Shown here one piece after another: positions 1 to 11,615 of a stretch of 64,000 nt of DNA (its first letter is position 1; every line of letters starts with the position of its first letter). The notes below the pieces were generated by a model. That model did not search any database, was not told the DNA's origin, and saw only the letters and a program-made list of their open reading frames with translations. Position numbers and translations under genes: made by a program. The stretch is from NCBI RefSeq assembly GCF_003254395.2, contig NC_037641.1, positions 7,121,001 through 7,185,000 of the forward strand, in the 5' to 3' direction. This DNA comes from Apis mellifera (Eukaryota; Arthropoda; Insecta; Hymenoptera; Apidae).

Positions 1-1401
1 CCAGACTTGATCGATAACGATACCTCGCTGCTTATTTCGGGGATGAATAACTGCACGGTTGCACGAGAACAATGCGTTTGAAGGGTAGAATCGTGGAGAA
101 TCGTATTTCGAGAAACGCGAAATGAAAATTTGATAAGTCGAAGATTTTTATTCGTCGACAGATTCGAATTATTCGCGTTTTGTTTTCGAAAATACGAGTA
201 ACATGGATTCGTCATTTCTAAAATGAAACAAATCCTTGTTTCAAAGAAACGCGTAGACACGAAGTTTTATAGTTAGATAGAAGTTTTATTTTTATTCGAT
301 TTTAAACTAATTGAAGGGGAGGAAAGGGAAGAAAAATTGGTAAACGATTAATTTCGCTTCGTGCGAAAAATCGATATCAATTTTCGAAATGAATACGCGT
401 TGAAGAATTTATTTGGATTTTTTTATTTATTATTAAAAGATGGAAAGTAACGGAAAAGATAAATAATTGCTTCAAATAAAATACCAATTAATATAATCGA
501 TTGAAAAGGGAAAAAATACTTTCGAGAAATGAATTATTTTCAAATATATTCGAATATCTTTGAACAATAGTAGAAAATAATGAATAACAAGTAATATTCA
601 TCAAATTTAAAATTATTCTCAATAAATCTATTTGTAAATGTTAATATATATAGATCTATAATCATTTTAACGTCTAACAATGAAACGACATGTTATAATC
701 GACTCGACATCCTAATTCTATTCCGATTCTCGATAGCATCGAGATATGTTTCGCTGTACGAGGAGGGACATGGATTCCCGCGAAAGTTCTCACGTAACCC
801 ATCTCCAATTTAAACGCGAACCAAACCTATCCTATCCTGGATCTTCTGCTCGATGTGAATAACGTCGTTAAATTGAGTGCGATGAAAATTTAAAATTCAA
901 CCATGCCTCCTCCTCCTCGTGTGTCCCCCTCCCCTCCCCTTCACCTATCGTAATTCCTTTTTCGATAATCAATTCCTCCTGCCCTATATCGCGAAATTAC
1001 CATGAGAAAGCGAGGAAACTGTTTGTCGAATGAAAACGCGGCTCGTTCGATCGGTCGTGGATCGCTCTTGGATCGAAACTTGGAAATTTCTACCGGTTCT
1101 TTGCCAGTTCGATCGAGGAAAAAGTTGAGTTGTTCCTTCATAGAGAATAGAAACGATCCCCTCCCTCCCCAGAAGAATTCCAATAGATTTCGAAAGAGTG
1201 AAGAATTCATTTCGAAAGATGGTTCATGATCGTAATTTTCGGTTCAAAGGTTTGTTTGGTTTCTCGATTCTCGGTCCTCCATCCATAAATTATTCATACT
1301 CTTTTCGGCTGAATACCCCTATCTCGATTCATTTTAACGCATTCGAATGCGGCAGGAAGAATCGAAGAATCCCCTTGATACCGAATATCGATTCTTTTTC
1401 G

Positions 1402-1403
<2 letters not shown>

Positions 1404-1466
<63 letters not shown>
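1404..1466. repeat. (AT)n microsatellite, about 31 units
   Basis: This is an uninterrupted run of alternating A and T, 63 bp long. Reading through it produces Ile-Tyr repeat peptides in several frames on both strands, and these should be ignored as genes. Length polymorphism is likely for such a pure dinucleotide run. Confidence 0.97.
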
Positions 1467-1469
<3 letters not shown>

Positions 1470-4400
1470 TAAGAAACAATCATCACAAAAAAGGTGCATG
1501 TATACATAAAAATGGAAAATTGAATATCCAAAAACTTTTTTCCATTTTTCTTTAAAAAATAAAAAAATCCACGACGATGTACGTTCATTTCACGTTTTAG
1601 GTAGGAAAGAAGCTAAAAATAGTCCTGTGTTTTTCGCATCACTTCGCTTGATTGTTTGCTAAGTGTACAATAGAGGACTCGAGGAACAATGGATGGAATA
1701 GCCTTTGAAGTAAAAAAAGTGATGTTCCTCAATGATTAAAGAAGCTCGAACCGACTGGTAAAAATGGCTCGCAATGGAATATATTTAATGATATAGTAGT
1801 CGACGAATAAGAATTCAAACTTCACCAAACCTATCAATATATAACGAAGAAGAATCGTATAGAAAATTCGAAATTCGTTTCGATACCCGAATAAACTGTT
1901 CTTACGCGTTCGATGCGTTATGGATCCACGGTTTATTAAACCGCATCGAAACACAAGTCTAGCTCGTCACAGGTCCCATGCGTATCTATCCACGTTGAAA
2001 TGACACGTCTGTCAGAAACACACGCGACGCGAGACGTCTTAAATCGAAATATCGTTTCGATCCTCCGCAACGAAGCGTCACGAGGGAACGGGTTTATCGT
2101 CTATGCACACCGTTACGATAAATTTCTCGAAGATACGGAAACGATATCGCAGGATTTTGCGCTTCGTTTGCCCGGATAAGCGGCCACGATTACACGAATT
2201 CTCCACCACAAGTTTCCAATTTTATCAAGATTCGGGAACAATCTATGCCACGATATTTCGTTTCTTACAACCGATGATACTATCGTCGATTTAACGATGT
2301 GTGTAAACTTGATACGAATTATTAATATGAATGAGTTGAGATTCCATTCAAAATTTTTATACATATCTTATTTTTTAATTATTTTTTTTATAATTCATTT
2401 CATTTGATTCATTGTATGGTAAACAGTATCGATTGTCAGATATGTTGAATGAATTAATTTTTCATGTAACTCTGAATTGGCGAATTCAATATACAATTAA
2501 TATCCTTCTTAACAATATCTTATTGGTAATAAACTATTCCACAATTCTTAACGAAAGTCTCGGAATTGGAGCAATCCAATATCGCGTTATCCAACTGGAT
2601 TCGTTCACTTTGAATGATGAATGACTGGAATTGCAGGGAGAGAAAGAGAGATAAAGATTTTTTTCTTTTTGCCTCTTTTTAAACCTCGGTTTTGAACGTT
2701 TTGAATCGTAAAATTGATCGGTGGTTCATATTTTTTTGTCGAGGCATGGCTGAACTGTCAACCGAATCCGTGGAGGAAAACGTCGAGAATTCAACTCGGT
2801 TGTTCGATGTTGAAATTAATCTTTCTTCTCGCGCGACTAGGACGTGTTTCACGAATTATTTTAAACGAATTTGTTGGAATCCTGGTACTGATAGGATAAG
2901 TTATAAATTCTTGTCCGGGTATAAATTTTTGCGCGAGCAAAGAGAGATTCGCGCGATAAATTTTAATCTTCGTGAGATAGAACGGCGCTTGAAGAAAATA
3001 ATTTCAAGAACAACATCGCTTGAAAAATGATAATTCGAGGAATATTGATCATTAATGATAAGAATCATAATGATTTATATTATATTCGGATGTAGAATCG
3101 GTTCTAGATAGGTAACGTTAATTTATTACACGATTCTTTTTCACGAAATGTTTTAAAAAATTAATTTCTGTTTTTTTTCTCTCCTTCTAAAAGTATACAG
3201 AATATTTTTATCGCGTTTAATTTAATTTTCAACTTTATTTGTCGTTTCAAAAAAAATACTTCTGAATTTTTCTTTAATTACATTACACACACCGTGAAAT
3301 TCACCATTTCAAAGGCAGAAAATTCAACAGATATTTATCCGGCGGAATTTTCAATTATTACATTTAACGCAATCAAAATTTGCGTTATCTTTTCTCACAT
3401 TCGTGACAGCATCTCCAATATGAACGTTGATTAAATTTCAATCATGCGTTGACAGTCACGGATCAAGCATCTACCCTTCCCTTTCGTTAATTATTCATCC
3501 TTGCCTTTTATCGTATCGCATATCTATCGTGTTCTATCGTATACATTTCTTCAAATGAAAAATTGATCGTTTGAAATGAAAAAAAAAAAAATTAAAAATT
3601 CACATTCAAGTTAATAATTAATGAATTAAAATTTTCCACCCTGTGTTTACCCTCCACGTGTAAATTCCAAAGATTATTATCTTGGCGTTTAATGTTTTTC
3701 ATATCATTAACCATGCTAGTTTACGATGTAAATTATAACAAGCTATTTATCAATTATTCATCGAGCGTAAAATGCAGGTTAATCGCTTTTTCTCATGTCG
3801 GATATTCCAAGCTGTTGATACGAATTGATTTTTAATCTGTTCCCTCGTACGTGAAATTTCACGAAACACGTAAGATGATAATAATAAAAACACGATATTT
3901 ACAACACGATACGTATACATACACTTTGAGCATGATATCGAAGCGTTTACAATTTATTCCTGTTATTTTTTTTTTGAAACGTAAGATAAGATTGCTATCG
4001 AATGAAATACGTTAAAGTGTAATTGTAAAAGAAATATGAATCGTATAGGTAATTAAATATCTATTGTTGTCAGGATATTTGCGTCGAACATGCACGTGTT
4101 TATCTTGTGTAAAATATCTTCTACAAAAGAAAAAAAAAAAAAAAAAAAAATACAGAAACGAGATGCTCGTTTAACTCAGCGTAATATTTCATGGGCTATA
4201 AATTCGACAAATCTATCTTGAAATAAAAATGTTAAATTTTTTCAAAAATATAGAATATCATATCTACTTGCTCGCGTTTACCAAAAAATTATATATTTCT
4301 TTGCAAAATAAATACAGGTCAGACATCGATGCTTTTCTAACTACACGTTTATTGATTTAATGAAAAAAAAAAGAGAAGTTATCGAAAAGAAAAATCAGAC

Positions 4401-5405
4401 GTGGTCAAAGGAATTGTCGTTTGTTGCTAAAATGCTTAGAGAATAGCCGAATCGGATAGCGTCGTTATTAATCGGACAGTGACCGAGGTGAAACGGTTGA
4501 CAGACGCGTGCATGATTGGTTTTGCTAAACGATGGTCGGAGATTTTCACCGACTGCCACCGACTTCGCTTGGAAAATATTTGTTTTGTCGGCTTCGAAAA
4601 AAAAAAAAAAGGAAGAAAGGACGGGAGGAGGGGAAAAAAAAAGCAAGAGAGCTCGATGGAACAGACGATGTGTGTAACGTAGAAAATTTCGGTTGACGGC
4701 CGAAAGCGATGAAACGACGGTCGAATCCGACATGGCTCGTTTTTAACCGAGAATCAACTTGGACTTGCGTATTTATCGATATTTGCATATCGTGCACGCG
4801 CCAATTTATCGCAAGTTCGAAACGTCGATCGGACGGAAGACAGCGGCGTAGATGAAAGCGTCAATTATCCCAAGTCTCTTTAATCAGAGGAGAAGAATGG
4901 TTGGATCGATCGATCGTTAATTAGAAATTTCCAACCATCGAAAACTTTAACTTCTAAATTGTTTTATCCGCTTTATCCGCCATTGAATCCCTACTACCGA
5001 GTAATTAGCCTCCTTCGAGAGGGAACGCAGTTTCTTCCCTCGTATCTCGGAGCTTTTCCGAGAGAAAACGATTTGATTGAATGGTTGTCTTTAAAAAAAA
5101 AACCAAAACTTTCGAAAATTGCGTCATCGTTGTGACGCATCATTTCTATTAAATTAATTATCAAGAAAAATTTTAAGAGGATTTTACACCAAAAAGGAAA
5201 AACTTTGATCTCCAAATCGAAATCTAAAGAATTGTAACGGTATTTCGTTCAACTAGGAGAAATAATAATGGTCGATCTTTTTTCTTCAAAATGTACATCT
5301 TTTCACTTCGTTGTTTTTGAAAAGGATAGCTTTCTTGACTGCCTCGAACGAATGAAAAGCTCACGCATTGTTGTGGAATCTCGCATTACACTCCGCTGCA
5401 TTTAC

Positions 5406-5423
5406 CTCTCTCTCTCTCTCTCT
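5406..5423. repeat. Short (CT)n microsatellite
   Basis: Nine CT units sit in otherwise AT-rich non-coding sequence. The complementary GA strand resembles binding sites for GAGA-type factors, but nothing else here supports a regulatory role. Confidence 0.85.
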
Positions 5424-7176
5424 TTCTATATGTTCTTCCTTCTGGCTTGTCTACGCCACTCCCACATTCGTACACTTTTGCAAGAAGTCACGAATAAGAA
5501 CTGTTTATATGCTTCTGCGACGTTATCGACGATACCTCTTCGCTAACCCTTCTCAAAGTTTCGAAAATACTCCCTGGAAACTTGGCTACGTTGATGAATA
5601 TTAATCTGAAGTTTCGAGCGTGGAAGAGGAAGCTTCGCGTAGAGAGACGTTACCTTATCGGTGATATCGAACATTTTCGGTCAAAGAAAAGAGGGGGAGG
5701 GGGTTATCCAAGATGGATAATTGAAATAATAGTTTTGGGCTCGAGCGAATCTTGGTAAATTGCATCCTTCTTTGCCAAATCTTTGATAAGTAAAGAGAGA
5801 TTTTCCAATTTTTCTGTATCCATTTCAAATTATATATTATACAGCTGTATATAAACATTTGAATTCTTGTGTTTTTCTTTTTTTTGGTTAATTTAAACTT
5901 GAAGATATTGTAGTCTTAAATACGTTAAATACATCTTCTTGATAAAAAGAAATATTGATGATTATTTCCCATATGAAGATTTATCAAATAATTTAATCAA
6001 GAAAGAAATGATAGCCTTGTATATTGATATAATTTTAATTTTCTATCTAAATTGATAATATCGTAAATTTTGATCAACCATCCATAAGAAATATATCGAA
6101 AAATTCTTTAAATCTAAATCAATGGAAATCTTCCATTCACAAAATATTCTCCGCAACACAACTCTAACGTAATATTCTCATTTTCAAAAGATTGCGTACA
6201 AAAGATTCGCGCAACACTCCATCTATTTTCTTTCGAAACAAAAGACGAAGGAAGAGAACGGATAAATTCGGTCGAGTTTTTGGTCGACGCAGTCGAGACT
6301 CGTCGACTCGTCGTTCGGTATTAAGTTGTCCATGCGTCAAATTCTGTCTGCAGGGTCGAGCAAGGATGTGAATACCAAATAGTCGTTGCAGAGGCGCGGC
6401 CCCAAGGACGGATGTCCGCGCGAATTCCTCGACTTCCGCCCTCGAGAATTCCGCAAGAATTCCGCGTCATCGAATCTCGACTCTCACGATTTTCGATACG
6501 TAGATCGTCTCGTCGATCTCTCCGATCGATCAATCTTTCCCATTACCGCGAATTCGAATCCGTGAAACATTCTTCGAACTTGCTCTTTGCCTTTTATTGG
6601 CCGCCTTTCGATTCATTCCTCCTCTCTTTCCGATCTCCCTGTTTTTCTCTTTTCGAATTGAAAAGAAAAGCCGTCATTCCTATCTATCTATCTCATTGCT
6701 TTTTCAATGTTTTTAATTGACACGAAGATATCGAAGAAGAAAGTTCGCTTAAGCGATTTGTAATTTGAGTTATATCAACGGGACGAACGAAGGAAAGAAA
6801 TTTCGAGTACAGTTCCTGACATTTGTCATTATCGACCCAATCTAACGATTCACGTCTACCCTGAACGCGCCAAAGGATTCCTGAAATTCCTATTAAACTC
6901 TCATCATCAATTCTCCAAGTTGGCCGACTATCGGGAAACGCGCGGGACACAAACCGAAACCTTCCCCCTCCCCCCAAAGTATCGATAAAAGTTCCCAATC
7001 GAGCTTCAATACCTCTCTGGAGAAACGTCGTAATTCACGGTTCTTCTTCCTTCTTCCGGTGCAAGAAGAAAAGGAAAACAAGAAAGGAGAGAAAAATCTC
7101 TTATAAACGGCGAGCAGTTAGAAACGAGGAGTAGGGTTAAAGATATTTTTTTTCCCCTGCACGGAAAAACCAGGTC

Positions 7177-7716
7177 GTGGCTCGATTTCACTTGGCGTCT
7201 GGCTCGTCAATAACGTATTTACTCGACGGAATCGCGGGGAAAAAGAACAAGAAGAAAACAAGAGGCGGCAAGGTGCCGCCGCCCCCGCAAAGCTCGGCTT
7301 TCTTCTTCTCTGTCTATCGCTATCCTTTTCGATCGCCCTCCGACTGTGCTCCTTCACGAGTGATCGGGCGTGGCCGGGCATTCCACCTTTATGGACCCGT
7401 GTGTACACACGTGCAAGCGTCGATCGTTGTGCATCGTTCTCGTGTATCAAAGCGCGATGCATTTTTCGTGTTTCTCGCCTCCCCCAACCTCCCCCTCCAC
7501 ACTCGCTCTCGCGTCTTTCCATTCCTTCTTCCGCAACCGATCCTCCTACATCGCCCCTCCATCACCCTGAACCACTCGACGTGCCCGTTTCGAATCGAGA
7601 CGCGAGATGCTCTCTCTGCTCTCAACGTCGACGCACGACTGATAGCTGCGTCCGATTCTCTGGTGGAAACACCGGTGGAACGTGATGGATGTCGCGGAGG
7701 GGAAGGAAGGACTTAA
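7177..7716. promoter_or_regulatory. GC/CpG-rich island, possible promoter or untranslated exon
   Basis: The block is much richer in G+C and CpG than its surroundings and contains pyrimidine-rich tracts around 7470-7570. It is open for 179 codons on the plus strand and, overlapping, for 134 codons on the minus strand (7118-7522). The peptides are Arg/Ser/Pro-rich with no domain I recognise. Open frames on both strands are expected from scarce stop codons in GC-rich DNA, so I do not call a gene. A distal promoter, an untranslated first exon or an enhancer are alternatives that sequence alone cannot separate. Confidence 0.3.
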
Positions 7717-7856
7717 CCCTTTGACGAAAACGAAAATTAACAGAGATGGTCGAGTTCGAGGAGGTCGAGGATCGATGCTTTGATCGAGTGGTTTGTTTCA
7801 TCGGGAAATTGATTTAATTTCAACTCGAGTTCCTCCTCGAGGATAGAACGATATGC

Positions 7857-8275
7857 GATGGATGTCGGCGATGGTTAACCCTTTGAGGCGAGAATTAATA
7901 CGGAAAATTGGTTTAAGAGAGATGTTTCGATATGTTTCGATGGATATTTCGTTTTCATTCGGGGACGACCAGGTTCGCTTTTGTTTCGTATCCGATGATT
8001 TTTGCGATCCTTTCGCGGCGAGATAATTAATAATATGGAGTATTAGTTTACGAGTTTGTCTGGAAATGTTTTGATAGATATTTTGTTTCGAGGGATGATC
8101 GAGGGATGATGAAGTTTTCCTTTGTTTCGTATTCGAGCTTCACCGATAATGGGCGATGATTTTCGATTGTTAATCGAAGGCGAGATAATTAATAATGTAT
8201 AGAATATTATAGTTTACAAGTTTGTTTGGAAATGTTTTGTTTAGAGATGTTTTGTTTCATTAAGGATGAAAATGT
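7857..8275. repeat. Degenerate tandem repeat, about 3 units of 130-160 bp
   Basis: Diverged units follow one another. Each contains GGCGAGA followed by ATTAATA (starts near 7887, 8017 and 8179), then a segment like GTTTACRAGTTTGTYTGGAAATG, then TTTTGTTTCG and a GGGATGA/AGGATGA element. The last two units are clearly similar at a spacing of 162 bp; the first is more decayed. A possible fourth, weaker unit begins near 7687 with a shared TTAACCCTTTGA element. No coding function is apparent. Confidence 0.6.
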
Positions 8276-9589
8276 TCTCTTTTGAGGACTTGATTTGAGA
8301 AATTTATATAGTGATCTTGTGATTAGTTGATATAATGTTGCATGTTTCCAATTATTAATTTCTATCTTCACATTGATAAAATTAATAATCGAATAACTCT
8401 TCGTATGAATGGAATGATTGTAAAAATATCTTTTAAAAACAGAATTCACTGAAAGTTCTTACTGAATATACATGAAAAAAAAATTGTAACTAATAATGCG
8501 AATGTTAATTTTTCCATTATATTTTATTATATAGCTTTTCATATTTTATTGATAAAAGAATTTTTCAATTTTTAAATAATATCCTATTTCACTTGTAATG
8601 GACGTATCACAAGATTAATAAATTAAAAAAGAAAAAAGATCGTCATCTCGGTTGGAAAAGAGATCTTGGAATCGAAAAGATTGAATAACTCGAAAAATAA
8701 AGAGCTGTAAGCTGTATGCAAATTATGTTAGAATATGTTTTTCAAACATTTATATTTATATTTCATCAGAACACTTTTATTCCTCGGTGACTCGGTTGCA
8801 AAATTCGCTTCTGCTAATAAAAAAAAGGAAAAAGAAAGAGTAACAAAGAAAAGGAAATACGAGCCAAAAAACAAACGTTAAAATTTTTACTAGATTTTTC
8901 GCTGTTCGAGTGTCGTGTGTGCTGCAGTTCCGTTAGAGAGCACTCAAACGCGAGTAAAGTACACGATGAATCGATATCTGTCAATCGATATCTGACTGCC
9001 TATTTTCGAGCCAATTGCGACCAATAAATCTAATAAAGCGAGAATAAAAATGGACGGAAAATAGTAGGAGGGAAGTTTTTATTCGAATTAAACGAACGAA
9101 TGAAATCGTTCTTTACGATAGAATTTAATATTATAAAAATCGTCAACACGATTATTGATAATAACTTTTAATCTTGTGATTAATTTGTCACGTTTAAATT
9201 CAAGTACGAGCGATAAAAAGATACTTTTGTAGGAAAATAATGAAAAATACTTCAATATTTCATCATCTCGTATCAAACTTCAATTTTTACTTCAAATTTT
9301 CTTCATCCTTAAGGCATGCGTGTAAAATAATTTTTAAACGATTTTCTCTTAAAAAAAAAAAAAAAAAAGAAAAATTCGATAAATACCAATTCAATTGATT
9401 TCGACATTTTCAACAGTCGAGAACGAAACGACCTATCGCCACTCTTCTCTAATTACCGAATGGCAAACCTGTGGAAAATTTGATCGATCCGCGCACGATT
9501 CACGACGAATTAATTCGGTGAACGAAACGAAATTAGAACCCATAAATCTTCATTTTCAACGAGGCCTCGATGCGTGACCAAAGGCCCGC

Positions 9590-9830
9590 GGCGGGCGTCA
9601 CCAATAATTCCGAACGAAACTTGTTGTCTAATTAGCTACGTGTAATTAGTTATCGCGGGGATAACGCAAATAATTTCGAGGATAGGCGGAACTTTCGTTC
9701 CACCTCATTATCATTAGCGGTTGGCTACGATAAATACAAAGTGACGCGACGCACGCTCCAATTACACCTTTCTCAATTAAGGTGTAATCGCAAATGCATC
9801 GCGTCATCCGAATATCCGAAACAAATTAAC
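9590..9830. promoter_or_regulatory. Putative enhancer-like island with paired homeodomain-type and T-box-like sites
   Basis: A GC-richer island in AT-rich DNA. CTAATTA (9628-9634) and TAATTAG (9643-9649) form an inverted pair of homeodomain core sites. ATTACACCTT (9761-9770) and AAGGTGTAAT (9779-9788) form a perfect 10-bp inverted repeat with an 8-bp spacer. Each arm contains AGGTGT, the core of T-box half-sites. Clustering of palindromic factor-like sites suggests an enhancer, but this is inference from motif resemblance only. Confidence 0.3.
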
Positions 9831-11409
9831 GTTATCGAACCTTTTCTTTCTTTTTTTTTTTCGAGATATATCAGCTTCTGCGCTCTAACAACGATCGAAT
9901 TTAAAGGATTATTCTACGTTCAGACGGCGTAATTTGTGCACGAAGTTGCGTTGAATTTTAATATATCGTTGCAAATATTTTTGAAAAAGTAAAATCTTTA
10001 GTGTAAATTCGAAAAATTCACAGTGGATTCTATTCTCGACGAGACGAGAGAAACAACGACAAAGAATCAAACAGAATGACAATTATAAATACGAAGCTTT
10101 GTGAAAATTGGTAAATTTGACGTAATATTTTATGTATGCTCGATGCAAATGAATCCTCCGCGCGTATAAAATTATCTCATGTTTGAGTTGAAATCATGAA
10201 CGAATCCAACACGGAGGATCAATCGAAAAGGAAAATCATCTCTCGATTCGAGTGAAAATTCAAGTCAAATGTGTTTGTACAAACGAAACGTTATTAATTG
10301 AAAGTTAATACGTGTTTCGTCCAGTCTCATTTTCCGGTTAATGCTCGCGTGACACGGATTTCGATTAATTATTAAAAAACGTTTGAAAAAATTTCTCCCT
10401 TAACTCGTATCTATATTTGTCGCTTATCCGCGGAATTGCTAATTTGGAGAACAATTCTCGATTAATCATCTACTCGACCTAATCACTATTCCAATTATTT
10501 CAATTGGGGGTTATTGCGATTCGGTTGAATAGAAACGACATAGCCCCAAGCTTCGATAAAGCGGTATAAACACTAGAATGTTATTTCGCCTAACATTGAC
10601 CGATTCCGCTGTACGCAAACAACACGAATTCTCGAGTTTTGGCAAAACTCGATCGCGAAATAGAGAATCATCGATTACCAAATGAATCATTTAATACCGA
10701 AATTTATATCCCAAGATGTTAACTTGATCACGCCTTAATAGCAAATACGTGTATCGAAATATTATCAAGAATTAAAAATATTATTAAGAATTCGATCACA
10801 ATTGAACTCTGCTGATAGATAACATAAAATGAATATTACAATAATTCTATTATTTTTAAAGAGAACTAGAATGTACAAATATAGAAAATTTAAGAATACA
10901 GAATGAATGAAGAAATTCTATTTTCCTCGCAGTTTGCAATTTCATTGTTAAAAATTGAATATTATTTTGGAAATTAAAAAAAAGGTAAGAATTCATTTCA
11001 TAAGGAAAGGGGGAATAAAGGATGATCACGATTCTTAAAGGAATAACCGGTCAACGAGCAGAAATCGTTTAATCCGAGAAAATAGAGGGTTAAAGGAGTT
11101 AAAGAGACATTTTCCATGGAGCCGTCATCGCTCGGTATACACCACCGTCGAGGATTAAACTCCGTTCACAAGCCTGCTCCGCTAACCCTTTCGAATCTGC
11201 ATGAAATTAACGCCAAGTTTACCTTTCTCGCTTCCATCTTCACTCTTCGTGAAAGTTAGCGACCAGCTTACGAAATTCCGAGAGGAAATGGCGTGTGCCT
11301 CGAAATGCCTCGACCGAGTTTTTCCTCCTCCACGTTTTTCGTCCATTTCTCTTCGCGAACAGAACCGATTTTTCAAAAGTCAATAGCGAGTCGAGCGTGG
11401 AAGATTATC

Positions 11410-11615
11410 GATGAATGGATATACATCTAATTGAAGATACGTGAAGAAGATCAGGAAATTGAATTTTAACGAATCTAACGAAGTCGAATTTATTAGAGAG
11501 AGAATGTTTAAAAGAATCTAGAAGAAGGGTTGATTGGGATGCTCATGTTTCGAGATCGTTGATGAATAGATGTGATATGAGTTGAAGATACGATTTGGAA
11601 ATGAAATTTTAACAA
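11410..11615. repeat. Decayed direct duplication, 151-bp spacing
   Basis: The segment beginning GATGAATGGAT near 11410 recurs diverged at 11561 (GATGAATAGAT). Each copy is followed by TTGAAGATACG and then GGAAATTGAATTTTAACGAA or its close variant. The copies are separated by 151 bp. This is probably an old tandem duplication. Confidence 0.5.

Larger units (their letters stand above)
1..7176. other. AT-rich non-coding stretch
   Basis: No supported gene is seen here. The sequence is AT-rich with many homopolymer runs. The longest open frames are about 60-112 codons; the longest plus-strand one is at 2692-3030. They have no recognisable motif, AT-driven composition and no convincing flanking splice sites, so I treat them as chance. 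The stretch could be intergenic DNA or an upstream intron of the gene whose large exon begins near 34.4 kb. Confidence 0.6.

Noticed and set aside
1198..1588. Ile-Tyr repeat peptides on both strands
   Set aside because: They arise only from translation of the TA microsatellite.
2692..3030. 112-codon plus-strand open frame
   Set aside because: No motif, AT-rich codon usage and no flanking signals; compatible with chance.
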